Shown here: in pieces, positions 44,447 to 52,476 of the stretch
Layout: each line of letters starts with the position of its first letter
Numbering within the stretch: position 1 is the first letter of the stretch
From: Taibaiella koreensis
GTDB lineage: Bacteria; Bacteroidota; Bacteroidia; Chitinophagales; Chitinophagaceae
Direction of reading: 5' to 3'
Length of the DNA: 64,000 bases
NCBI RefSeq assembly: GCF_003545715.1
Contig: NZ_QVNU01000012.1
Span: 31,125 to 95,124 of the forward strand
Program-made: the position numbers and the translations under genes
The notes under the pieces: generated by a model
The model's database searches: none
What the model was told of the DNA's origin: nothing
Seen by the model: the letters and a program-made list of their open reading frames with translations, nothing else

Positions 44447-44620
44447 TCAGCAGCCGTTTGGCCGCGGACAGGTAGCAAACATGGTACAGCCCGATGCTGT
44501 AGGCGTGCAAAGCGGATTGCCGCTGGCGCCGCCCAGCAGCTTTTGCCGGCCGGCGCCCAGGCTGCCGATGATGCGCTTGTCCAATTGCAGTTTCCGTAAA
44601 GAAGGCTGTTTCTTTTTCAT
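44447..44620 (-). CDS. Class I lanthipeptide precursor peptide, 57 residues
   Basis: A short gene. The leader is 'KKKQPSLRKLQLDKRIIGSL', followed by 'GAGRQKLLGGAS' with a Gly-Gly at about residues 31-32. The core is 'GNPLCTPTASGCTMFATC' continuing to 'PRPNGC', with four Cys and five Thr/Ser. The leader periodicity (K-L-x-L-x-K) and core composition match the neighbouring precursors. The longer frames that overlap it have no such features. It lies 229 bp upstream of the 43978 gene and 124 bp from the end of dnaK, with the dnaK terminator in between. Confidence 0.82.
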   Translation of the reverse strand: MKKKQPSLRKLQLDKRIIGSLGAGRQKLLGGASGNPLCTPTASGCTMFATCPRPNGC

Positions 44621-44690
44621 ATGAAAAGGTGTTTAGTGAGGTAAAGATAGCAGTGGTCACTGCATCCTTTGTGCAGTAAGGTTCCTGCAA

Positions 44691-44722
44691 GCAAAAAAAG
44701 AGGTCCGTGTCCGGACCTCTTT
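44691..44722 (-). terminator. Terminator of dnaK
   Basis: AAAGAGGTCCG (44697-44707) pairs perfectly with CGGACCTCTTT (44712-44722). On the minus strand seven T residues follow. It lies 22 nt after the dnaK stop. Confidence 0.9.
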
Positions 44723-44744
44723 CAACTATTTAGCTACAGGTAGC

Positions 44745-46664
44745 TTATTTTACTTCTTCATAATCTGCGTCAGCAATGTTATCGCCCTGCTCTGCATTAC
44801 TACCCTGGCTTTGCTGCTGCTGTCCGGCATCGGCGCCGGGCTGTGCACCACCCGCTTCCTGGCCGGCTTTGTATATCTCTTCGCTGGCAGCGCTCCATGC
44901 AGTGTTCAACTCTTCCATAGCCTTATCCAGCGCATCGTGGTTCTGGTTCTTGTGCGCTTCTTTCAGGTTGTTCAGAGCGTTTTCGATGGTTCCTTTTTTG
45001 TCGGCAGGGATCTTATCGCCGTATTCCTTCAACTGCTTTTCAGTATTGAAGATCAGGCCATCGGCCATATTCATCTTCTCTACCTGCTCACGCACTTTCT
45101 TATCGGTCTCTTCGTTGGCCTTGGCTTCGTTCTTCATCTTTTCGATCTCGTCCTTGCTCAGACCGCTACCTGCTTCAATACGGATATTCTGCTGCTTACC
45201 GGTACCTTTATCTTTGGCCGTTACGCTCAGGATACCATTGGCGTCGATGTCGAAGATTACCTCTACCTGGGGCACGCCACGGGGCGCCGGCGGTATACCA
45301 TCAAGGATAAAGCGACCCAGCGACTTGTTCTGGTTGGCCATAGGACGCTCACCTTGCAGCACATTGATCTCAACGCTCGGTTGATTGTCGCTGGCAGTGG
45401 AGAAGGTCTCGCTCTTCTTGGTAGGAATGGTGGTGTTGGATTCGATCAACTTGGTCATTACGCCGCCGTAGGTTTCGATACCCAGCGACAGTGGTGTTAC
45501 GTCGAGCAACAATACGTCTTTTACGTCGCCGGTCAGCACGCCACCCTGTATTGCAGCGCCGATGGCTACCACTTCATCAGGATTCACACTCCTGTTGGGC
45601 TTTTTGCCAAAGAATTTCTCCACTACTTCCTGGATCTTGGGGATACGGGTAGAACCGCCCACCAGGATCACTTCGTCGATATCGGAAGTGCTCATACCGG
45701 CATCCTTCAAGGCCTTGCGGCAAGGTTCTAATGTACGCTCAACCAGGCTGTCGGACAGCTGCTCGAATTTTGCGCGGCTCAGTTTGCGCACCAGGTGCTG
45801 GGGCACGCCATCCACCGCTGTAATATAAGGCAGGTTGATCTCGGTTTCCTGTGAAGAAGACAGTTCGATCTTCGCTTTTTCAGCAGCTTCTTTCAAACGC
45901 TGCCATGCCATAGGATCTTTGTGCAGGTCCATGGTCGGCATATCTTTCCGGAACTCTTCGGCGAGCCAGTCCATGATCACTTTATCAAAGTCGTCGCCAC
46001 CCAGGTGCGTATCGCCGTTGGTCGATTTTACCTCGAACACGCCATCGCCCAGTTCCAGGATCGATACGTCGAAGGTACCGCCACCAAGGTCAAATACGGC
46101 TACTTTGCTATCTTTATGCTGCTTGTCCAGGCCATAAGCCAGGGCTGCTGCGGTAGGTTCGTTGATAATACGGCGCACATTAAGACCGGCGATCTCACCG
46201 GCTTCTTTGGTTGCCTGACGCTGGGCGTCGTTAAAGTAAGCCGGTACGGTGATCACGGCTTCTTTCACTTCCTGGCCCAGGAAATCTTCCGCAGTTTTCT
46301 TCATTTTCTGAAGCACCATAGCCGAAATTTCCTGTGGGGTATACAGGCGGCCATCGATATCCACGCGGGTGGTATTGTTATCCCCTTTGACTACTTTGTA
46401 AGCGTTATGGGTCATCTCGTCGCTTACTTCATCAAAGCGGCGGCCCATATAACGTTTAATGGACATAATGGTCTTGGTAGGGTTGGTGATCGCCTGACGC
46501 TTGGCCGGGTCGCCTACTTTACGTTCGCCATTGTTCAGGAAAGCCACGATAGAGGGCGTGGTACGGCGACCTTCATCGTTGGCAATTACTACTGGCTCGT
46601 TACCTTCCATTACGGCAACGCAGGAGTTCGTGGTTCCTAAGTCTATTCCTATTATTTTGCTCAT
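44745..46664 (-). CDS. dnaK: Chaperone protein DnaK (Hsp70)
   Basis: A 639-residue Hsp70 of standard length. The N-terminal ATPase domain starts '[18 protein letters not shown]' and contains '[15 protein letters not shown]' and '[12 protein letters not shown]'. The substrate-binding domain starts near '[20 protein letters not shown]' (about residue 390). The helical lid is followed by a Gly/Gln-rich tail ending 'DADYEEVK'. Start 46664 is preferred over an upstream ATG at 46685. No grpE or dnaJ is adjacent. Confidence 0.97.
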   Translation of the reverse strand: MSKIIGIDLGTTNSCVAVMEGNEPVVIANDEGRRTTPSIVAFLNNGERKVGDPAKRQAITNPTKTIMSIKRYMGRRFDEVSDEMTHNAYKVVKGDNNTTRVDIDGRLYTPQEISAMVLQKMKKTAEDFLGQEVKEAVITVPAYFNDAQRQATKEAGEIAGLNVRRIINEPTAAALAYGLDKQHKDSKVAVFDLGGGTFDVSILELGDGVFEVKSTNGDTHLGGDDFDKVIMDWLAEEFRKDMPTMDLHKDPMAWQRLKEAAEKAKIELSSSQETEINLPYITAVDGVPQHLVRKLSRAKFEQLSDSLVERTLEPCRKALKDAGMSTSDIDEVILVGGSTRIPKIQEVVEKFFGKKPNRSVNPDEVVAIGAAIQGGVLTGDVKDVLLLDVTPLSLGIETYGGVMTKLIESNTTIPTKKSETFSTASDNQPSVEINVLQGERPMANQNKSLGRFILDGIPPAPRGVPQVEVIFDIDANGILSVTAKDKGTGKQQNIRIEAGSGLSKDEIEKMKNEAKANEETDKKVREQVEKMNMADGLIFNTEKQLKEYGDKIPADKKGTIENALNNLKEAHKNQNHDALDKAMEELNTAWSAASEEIYKAGQEAGGAQPGADAGQQQQSQGSNAEQGDNIADADYEEVK

Positions 46665-47095
46665 AATTATGTGATTAAAGGGCATATCTGCAATACCCGG
46701 TTCTTGTTTTTTGCTATTATTTTATCTGTCAACTTATATGCCATTCCGCCCGGAAATGAAACATTGTCAGTTTCCGTGACAAAGAATGGTAGGGCTGCAA
46801 CAGTCTACGGTCAAAATGAGGCCGTCCTGCAAAAAGATCATGCCTTTTTGCAGGGGCAAAATGCCATTTCCGGCAGGAACACGTTGGCGGAGGGCGATAT
46901 GCCATACTACAAAACCCTATCGGGCGTTAAGTAAAAGCGATTATCCTGGTATAGAAAACAAAACCGTTCCTGGCGCTTGGGCATGTCGAAAGGACAGCTA
47001 TATATGGCGCTTCGACGAGGCCGGTAGCCATTACCGGCAAAGGCGACTAATGTTTCCGATACCGGATAGCCGGTTACATAAAAATCACATCGACC
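46665..47095. other. Intergenic region between dnaK and a small membrane protein gene
   Basis: It holds a perfect 11-bp inverted repeat (CCTGCAAAAAG 46826-46836 with CTTTTTGCAGG 46844-46854, no T run) and the MITE-like copy at 46942-47068. An open frame at 46671-46934 has a vaguely hydrophobic start but no other support and is not called. Confidence 0.5.
46942..47068. mobile_element. MITE-like element, copy 1 (127 bp)
   Basis: It starts with TATCCTGGTATAGAAAACA and ends with TGTTTCCGATACCGGATA, which are imperfect terminal inverted repeats of about 18 bp. The ends and an internal segment (AAGGAC...ATGGCGCTTCGAC) match the copy at 56893-57035. It is non-coding. No transposase gene is present in the window. 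Confidence 0.7.
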
Positions 47096-47398
47096 ATGTC
47101 TACACTTTCTCTGCGCCGTGCCTACAAACTTCCTGGCCGGCTCCTGCTCGGCACCGCAACACTGGCTCTGACCAGTTATCTGTTCTATAGCGACGAAGGC
47201 TATTATGATTTCCGTTGGATGGGCAATCCCGGCAACTGGATCGCTTTTATATTATACTTTGTCCTGTTGCTGGCACCGCAGATAGGCCTGCACGAGCTGG
47301 CGTTATATATTTACCCGGGAGGACGACGGCGCACGATGCTCAGCCTGTTGTGGGCTGCTTTGATCAGTCTCGTACCCCTATATGTCGTTTTTCGCTAA
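47096..47398 (+). CDS. Small integral membrane protein, unknown function
   Basis: A 100-residue protein with three hydrophobic segments (about 17-32, 48-70 and 80-98) and a positively charged N-terminus ('LRRAYKLPGR'). No family is recognised. It lies 28 bp beyond the MITE-like element and 141 bp before the porin gene, apparently as a single gene. Confidence 0.55.
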   Translation: MSTLSLRRAYKLPGRLLLGTATLALTSYLFYSDEGYYDFRWMGNPGNWIAFILYFVLLLAPQIGLHELALYIYPGGRRRTMLSLLWAALISLVPLYVVFR

Positions 47399-47503
47399 GC
47401 AGCGAAACGATGAGCAAGCTCCGGATCACAGGCGCTTTGATGGCAACAACTGAAAACATAAAGCCATCTGGCGGATAAAACAATAAATCACGACGACTTA
47501 TCT

Positions 47504-47511
47504 TAAATTTG
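47504..47511 (+). promoter_or_regulatory. Candidate -7 element of the porin gene
   Basis: TAAATTTG fits TAnnTTTG and lies 29 nt upstream of the TTG start at 47540. No -33 TTG is visible at the right distance. Confidence 0.4.
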
Positions 47512-47539
47512 CCCGTTTAAAAGCACAACTTCCGGAATT

Positions 47540-49549
47540 TTGAGCTCCCGATTTATTTTTTATCCACTCCTGCTGCTCCTGTTGCTGCCGGGCCTTTGGG
47601 CCGGCGCCCAGGTAATGAACTCCAATCTTGACCCGGCGGCCCAGCAGGCCAGTATGTTCAATAAAGGGAAAGACAGCAGCACTTTCAAACAAAGCGACTG
47701 GAAGGAAGAGCATGCCCGTATTTATTACAACTACCTGAATTCGGCAGTGACCCATTACCCAGATACTTTGCTGGGCAGCTTTCACCGTTACCAGCCGCGG
47801 CAGCCCTGGTGGATCAAAGACCTGGGCAACTACGGAACCGCAGCGCGCGATCCCTTTTTTACCCCCGATATCCCTATGGGCCTTAGCCTCGGCTATCATA
47901 TTTATGATGTATACCAGTTTACACTCGACAGCCTTCAGTTTTTTAATACTACACGCCCGTATTCCGCCTTCTCCTTCATGTTGGGCAGCAAGAACGAACA
48001 AAATGTGGAGATACTCCATACCCAAAACATAAGCCCCGGATGGAATATTGCCGGCCGGCTCCACTACCAGAGTGCCCAGGGATTTTACAAGCGTCAGAAA
48101 GCCAATGGTATAGCCGGCAGCTTCAGCACCAACTATACCAGCAAAAATCAACGCTACTACGTCGCCGCGGGACTGGTATATAACCGTAACAAGCAAAATG
48201 AGAATGGCGGGATTCCTAATGTCCGCTTTCTTGACTCTTCTTCTTTTGGCGATCGCCAGCTGATCGACGTCAATCTGCCCGGTATCGTTGCCGGTTCCCA
48301 GAATTCCGCTGTCACTAATGTGCTGCGGAAGATGGATTTTTATATCCAGAATAATTATTCCTTTGGCAAAACCGATACGCTGTACACCAAAGACTCTACG
48401 GGTATGAGCCTGCAGTTCACCCCACGTTTCCGGATTAAGCATCAGCTCCAGATCCATTCGGAACGCCACATTTTTAAAGACATGGCGCCCGGTACCCAAC
48501 GCTACCGGTTTATTGATAGCTTTGGCTTTACCGGAATAGATACTGTAGTAGGCATACAGAACTGGTTTTATGTAGATAATAAGTTTAGCTTAAATGGTTT
48601 CATAGGTAAGAGGAAAGAATTGGTACAGCTGGAGGCCGGCATCGGTAATCGTATCGATCGCTTCAGTACGCAATACGTTAGCGGCTCCGACCAGCAGTCC
48701 AGCGTTGGCAATTATCTTTTTGGTGAGCTAAAGAAAGAAGCCTTTACAGCAGGGCAATGGAATTATCTCGCAGCAGCGACGCTATTTTTTACCGGCGATG
48801 CCACAGGTAATTTTGACATCAAGGCCTCTGTAGGCAAGGACCTGGGCAAATGGGGCATGTTCTCAGGCGGTTTCCGGCAGAACCTTAGCAATGCACCTTA
48901 TGCCTACACCAGCTTCCGGACCAATTTTTACAACCGCACCTTCAGCTTTGACAAAACAAGCACAACCCAGCTCTGGGCTACAGTAGGTCTTGAAAGTATT
49001 CAACTTGAATTAGGAGTAAAAAACAACCTGATAACCAACTATATATATTTTGACTCCGATCTAAACACAAAACAACAGAGCGAGCCCTTCTCTGTCTTGC
49101 AGATCTTTGGACGGAAGCTGTTCCGGCTCGGCGCCTTTACCCTGGACAACGAGGTGGCCTGGCAACAGCCCACGGGAAATGCACCGGTCAATATACCGGC
49201 CCTGTTGCTGCGCCACAAGCTGGGCATTGAAACAGCCATGTTCCGGAAAGCCCTATACGTCGCTATGGGGCTAGAAGTAAAATACCATACGCCTTATTAT
49301 GTAGATGGTTATACACCTTACTTCAATCAATTTTTCTACCAAAAAGACTATAAACCTAGCAATGCACCCGAATGTAGCGCCTATTTCAATTTTAAGATCA
49401 AGAGCTTCAGAGCCTTTGTTCTGGCCGAGCAGCTGCAGCAGTTTTTTACAACCAATGTGATCCAGGCTGTGGGCGACACACCTGGCGCTGTATACCCGGC
49501 ACCCAATGCCATGTTTAGATTTGGCTTTACATGGATATTAATAAATTAA
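47540..49549 (+). CDS. Putative outer-membrane porin (Porin_10-like), TTG start
   Basis: A 669-residue protein with a signal peptide ('FIFYPLLLLLLLPGLWAGAQ'), then a soluble N-terminal stretch and a long alternating beta-barrel region ending 'MFRFGFTWILIN', an outer-membrane C-terminal strand. Segments such as 'QPWWIKDLGNYGTAARDPFF' and 'YDVYQFTLDSLQFFNTTRPYS' in parts are typical of the Bacteroidota putative porin family. The only reasonable start is TTG 47540, since the signal peptide begins there. The substrate is unknown. Confidence 0.8.
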   Translation: MSSRFIFYPLLLLLLLPGLWAGAQVMNSNLDPAAQQASMFNKGKDSSTFKQSDWKEEHARIYYNYLNSAVTHYPDTLLGSFHRYQPRQPWWIKDLGNYGTAARDPFFTPDIPMGLSLGYHIYDVYQFTLDSLQFFNTTRPYSAFSFMLGSKNEQNVEILHTQNISPGWNIAGRLHYQSAQGFYKRQKANGIAGSFSTNYTSKNQRYYVAAGLVYNRNKQNENGGIPNVRFLDSSSFGDRQLIDVNLPGIVAGSQNSAVTNVLRKMDFYIQNNYSFGKTDTLYTKDSTGMSLQFTPRFRIKHQLQIHSERHIFKDMAPGTQRYRFIDSFGFTGIDTVVGIQNWFYVDNKFSLNGFIGKRKELVQLEAGIGNRIDRFSTQYVSGSDQQSSVGNYLFGELKKEAFTAGQWNYLAAATLFFTGDATGNFDIKASVGKDLGKWGMFSGGFRQNLSNAPYAYTSFRTNFYNRTFSFDKTSTTQLWATVGLESIQLELGVKNNLITNYIYFDSDLNTKQQSEPFSVLQIFGRKLFRLGAFTLDNEVAWQQPTGNAPVNIPALLLRHKLGIETAMFRKALYVAMGLEVKYHTPYYVDGYTPYFNQFFYQKDYKPSNAPECSAYFNFKIKSFRAFVLAEQLQQFFTTNVIQAVGDTPGAVYPAPNAMFRFGFTWILIN

Positions 49550-49574
49550 TAACAATCAGTAAGATAACAAAATA

Positions 49575-50684
49575 ATGACCGAAACCGAAGAGCAAGATTT
49601 ACCGCAGGAAGAGGAATGGGACGCCGATGAGGAGAGCGCAGAAGAGTCCGGCGAACCGGACTCCAGGCTACCCGTTGAAAAAATGCGTATCCAGCTCAGC
49701 GGCAAACAGGAGCCTATACGCATCGATAAATACCTGATGAACCGGATCGAAGGCGCCACACGCAACAAGATCCAGCAGGCTATCGATGATGGGATGGTAT
49801 TGGTGAACGGCGAAAAGATCAAATCGAACCATAAGGTAAGACCGAACGAAGAGATCGTGATCTACGACAACCGGGAAACGATACCTACCGATATTATACC
49901 CGAGGAAATGCCCCTGAAGATCGTTTATGAAGATGAGGACCTTATGGTGATCGATAAGCCACCGGGGCTGGTCGTACACCCCGGTAGCGGAAATTATACG
50001 GGCACCCTGGTGAACGGCATTGCCTGGTACCTCAACCCTGCGGATGACAAGTCCCGGATCATTGATCTTCCCCGGGTTGGGCTTGTACATCGTATTGATA
50101 AGGATACCAGTGGTTTATTACTAATTGGTAAAAGTGAAATTGCGATGCAGGATCTCGCAGCGCAATTTAAAAAGCACACCGTGCACCGGCGCTATGTGGC
50201 CCTGGCCTGGGGCGACTTCACGGAAGATGAAGGCACCATAACAGCCCATATAGGCCGCAACTTACGTTTCCGAAAGAAGATGGATGCCTTTCCCGATGGC
50301 GACCACGGTAAGCATGCGGTGACCCACTACAAAGTACTGGAACGCTTCCACTATGTGAGCTTGCTTGAATTCCGCCTGGAGACCGGCAGAACGCACCAGA
50401 TCAGGGTGCATACCCGCCTTATCGGTCATCCGCTGTTTAACGATGCGACTTATGGCGGCGACCGGATCGCCAAGGGGACCATTCATGCCAAATACAAGCA
50501 ATTTGTCGAAAATTGCTTTAAAATATTGCCCCGCCAGGCGTTGCATGCCCGGGAGCTGGGCTTTGTTCATCCCCGCACCAGGGAAAAGATGCTTTTCGAA
50601 TCGCCGGTACCCGACGATATGCAGCAAGTGATCGACCGGTGGCGGCGCTACATCGGCGCTCAGGGCCAAATGTCGTATCTTTAG
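49575..50684 (+). CDS. RluA-family 23S rRNA pseudouridine synthase (RluD-like)
   Basis: A 369-residue protein. An acidic N-terminal tail (1-35) is followed by an S4 RNA-binding domain (about 50-110, 'RIDKYLMNRIEGATRNKIQQ') and the RluA catalytic domain with 'VGLVHRIDKDTSGLLLIGKS' (catalytic Asp in HRIDKDTSG, about residue 176) and 'RTHQIRVHTRLIGHPL'. It isomerises uridine to pseudouridine in 23S rRNA; the exact positions are not predictable. The gap to the porin is 25 bp and to DUF4919 21 bp, suggesting cotranscription. Confidence 0.93.
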   Translation: MTETEEQDLPQEEEWDADEESAEESGEPDSRLPVEKMRIQLSGKQEPIRIDKYLMNRIEGATRNKIQQAIDDGMVLVNGEKIKSNHKVRPNEEIVIYDNRETIPTDIIPEEMPLKIVYEDEDLMVIDKPPGLVVHPGSGNYTGTLVNGIAWYLNPADDKSRIIDLPRVGLVHRIDKDTSGLLLIGKSEIAMQDLAAQFKKHTVHRRYVALAWGDFTEDEGTITAHIGRNLRFRKKMDAFPDGDHGKHAVTHYKVLERFHYVSLLEFRLETGRTHQIRVHTRLIGHPLFNDATYGGDRIAKGTIHAKYKQFVENCFKILPRQALHARELGFVHPRTREKMLFESPVPDDMQQVIDRWRRYIGAQGQMSYL

Positions 50685-50705
50685 ACAGCAATTACCTTTT
50701 CCCTC

Positions 50706-51437
50706 ATGAAAAAGATACTCGTTCTGTTTTTGCTGCTATCCTGGGCCTGCCTGGCCCAGGGGCAAAAAATACTAACGGTCGACTTTGATGAGGTTAAAAA
50801 AGAGACCAGCGATCCCTCTTCCCCTTTCTTTTACGATACATTGGTAAACAATTTCTTAAAAGGGGATACTTTAAGTGTACAGGAGCTTCGTTACCTCTAT
50901 TACGGTGCTGCCTTGCAACCCAATGGCAGCCTTCGTAATCTTAGCGATATCGGCGGGCGGCATACAGATTTCGACGGCTATTTCGAAAAGCAGCAGTTCA
51001 GGGAAGCCTTATCGCCCGGACTGGCCGTGTTGCGTGAGGACCCCGTCAACATACGGATGAGCTACAATATGCTGGTCTGTTATCATGAGCTGGGCATCAG
51101 GGATTCGGCGCAGCTTTTTGCCCGCCGGTATTACGGATTACTCAAGGCGATACAGTCCAGCGGCGACGGCACTACAGTGCCAACGGCATTTGTGGTCACC
51201 CGGATACCCGACGAATATGATGTGGTGCGTGAGGCTGGTTTTGCATCTGCGGGACAAACCTTGCTGACGCCGGAAACCGGCCATACCGACAAGATTCATC
51301 TGGACACGGCGGCGCAGGAGCAGGAACCCAAAATCCCGGCCCTCTATTTTAATATTGAGATCTCATTCATTACCATGCGCCAATTGCTGGAAGGGAAAAT
51401 ACCGCCCCCTCCCGAAAAGCCCCGCTCTAAAAAATAA
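50706..51437 (+). CDS. DUF4919 domain protein, secreted
   Basis: A 243-residue protein with a signal peptide (1-19, 'ILVLFLLLSWACLAQGQ'). 'LSVQELRYLYYGAALQP' near residue 60 and 'NIRMSYNMLVCYHELG' near 120 fit the Bacteroidota DUF4919 family. The C-terminus is Pro/Lys-rich. Function is unknown. Its stop codon overlaps the region where queG translation must begin. Confidence 0.7.
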   Translation: MKKILVLFLLLSWACLAQGQKILTVDFDEVKKETSDPSSPFFYDTLVNNFLKGDTLSVQELRYLYYGAALQPNGSLRNLSDIGGRHTDFDGYFEKQQFREALSPGLAVLREDPVNIRMSYNMLVCYHELGIRDSAQLFARRYYGLLKAIQSSGDGTTVPTAFVVTRIPDEYDVVREAGFASAGQTLLTPETGHTDKIHLDTAAQEQEPKIPALYFNIEISFITMRQLLEGKIPPPPEKPRSKK

Positions 51438-51442
51438 ACGCC

Positions 51443-52375
51443 ATTTCCATCCTTAGCCAGCATACCGCCCTTGTAAAGCAGATCAGTAGCCGTCTCGGAT
51501 TTGACTACTGCGGCATTGCGCGTGCCCGGCAGCTCGATGAGGATGCCCGCCGGCTGGAGCAATGGCTGATGAAAGATTACCAGGGCCATATGGGTTATAT
51601 GGAGCGCCATTTTGATCTCAGGATAGACCCAACCAAGTTAGTACCTGGTGCTAAATCTGTTATCACCGTTCTATTAAACTATTTTCCAGAAGAGCAGCAG
51701 CAAACCGACACACCCAAGATCGCTAAATATGCCTATGGCAAAGACTACCATGAGGTGATCAGGGCCAAAATGAATGAATTCCTGTTCCTGTTGCGCGAGG
51801 CATTGGGCGATATCGATGGACGGGGCTTCGTTGACAGCGCTCCTGTGCTGGAAAGAAGCTGGGCAGTGAACAGCGGCCTGGGCTGGGTGGCCAAAAACGG
51901 TAACCTGATCCATAAGCAGGCGGGTTCCTATTTTTTCATCGCCACGCTGATAACCGACCTGGAGCTGGAATACGACGATCCCTTTGCCAAGGATTACTGC
52001 GGCAGTTGCCGGCGCTGCATCGATGCCTGCCCTACCGGTGCCATCGTATCGCCGTCGGTAGTCGATGGCAGCCGGTGCATTTCCTACCTTACCATAGAGC
52101 TCAAGGAAGAGCTGATTGCGCCGGAGTTCAGGGATAAAATGGAGGGCTGGATGTTCGGTTGCGACATTTGCCAGGACGTATGCCCCTGGAACCGCTTTGC
52201 CCGTCCGCACCAACAGGAGGAATTGCTGCCTATCCCTCAACTGCTGAACCTGAGCACCGCCGAATGGGAGGCCATGGACGAAGACACTTTCCGCACATTA
52301 CTCAAGCATTCCCCGCTGAAGCGCAGCAAGTGGAAAGGCATACAGCGCAATCTCCGGTTTCTTGCCCCGGAGTAA
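51443..52375 (+). CDS. queG: Epoxyqueuosine reductase QueG, non-canonical start
   Basis: A cobalamin- and Fe-S-dependent enzyme for the last step of queuosine synthesis in tRNA. Two 4Fe-4S motifs are present: 'CGSCRRCIDACPTGAI' and 'CDICQDVCPWN'. The first in-frame ATG is at 51569, but homology-like sequence continues upstream ('SRLGFDYCGIARARQLDEDA' before 'RRLEQWL'), which is the normal QueG N-terminus. The frame is open back to the stop at 51428 and has no ATG, GTG or TTG there. ATT 51443 (or ATA 51434, ATC 51449) is therefore the likely start, giving about 310 residues, the family length. Confidence 0.85.
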   Translation: MSILSQHTALVKQISSRLGFDYCGIARARQLDEDARRLEQWLMKDYQGHMGYMERHFDLRIDPTKLVPGAKSVITVLLNYFPEEQQQTDTPKIAKYAYGKDYHEVIRAKMNEFLFLLREALGDIDGRGFVDSAPVLERSWAVNSGLGWVAKNGNLIHKQAGSYFFIATLITDLELEYDDPFAKDYCGSCRRCIDACPTGAIVSPSVVDGSRCISYLTIELKEELIAPEFRDKMEGWMFGCDICQDVCPWNRFARPHQQEELLPIPQLLNLSTAEWEAMDEDTFRTLLKHSPLKRSKWKGIQRNLRFLAPE

Positions 52376-52378
52376 TAT

Positions 52379-52392
52379 TACATGCTCATGTA
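52379..52392. promoter_or_regulatory. Palindrome upstream of PNGase F-like gene 1
   Basis: TACATGCTCATGTA, an ACATG-N2-CATGT palindrome. Its centre is about 31 bp upstream of a -7 box TATATTTG (52416-52423). The same palindrome and spacing occur upstream of the second PNGase F-like gene. Confidence 0.5.
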
Positions 52393-52415
52393 TTCATTTT
52401 TCATGTATTAAAGTT

Positions 52416-52423
52416 TATATTTG
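52416..52423 (+). promoter_or_regulatory. -7 element of PNGase F-like gene 1
   Basis: TATATTTG fits TAnnTTTG exactly and lies 54 nt before the ATG at 52477. The -33 region is taken up by the palindrome at 52379-52392, which suggests dependence on an activator. Confidence 0.5.
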
Positions 52424-52476
52424 CCTAAGCGCGTCGTCTTGTATTTGCATGGCGTGCATTTGCAAAAAAACAACTC

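Noticed and set aside
44235..44690. 151-codon minus-strand frame over the lanthipeptide region
   Set aside because: A different frame (44447-44620) encodes a typical lanthipeptide precursor; the longer frame also crosses the dnaK terminator boundary without features.
46671..46934. Possible 87-residue protein divergent from dnaK
   Set aside because: It starts 6 bp from the dnaK start, the sequence after the hydrophobic start looks random, and it contains a perfect inverted repeat.
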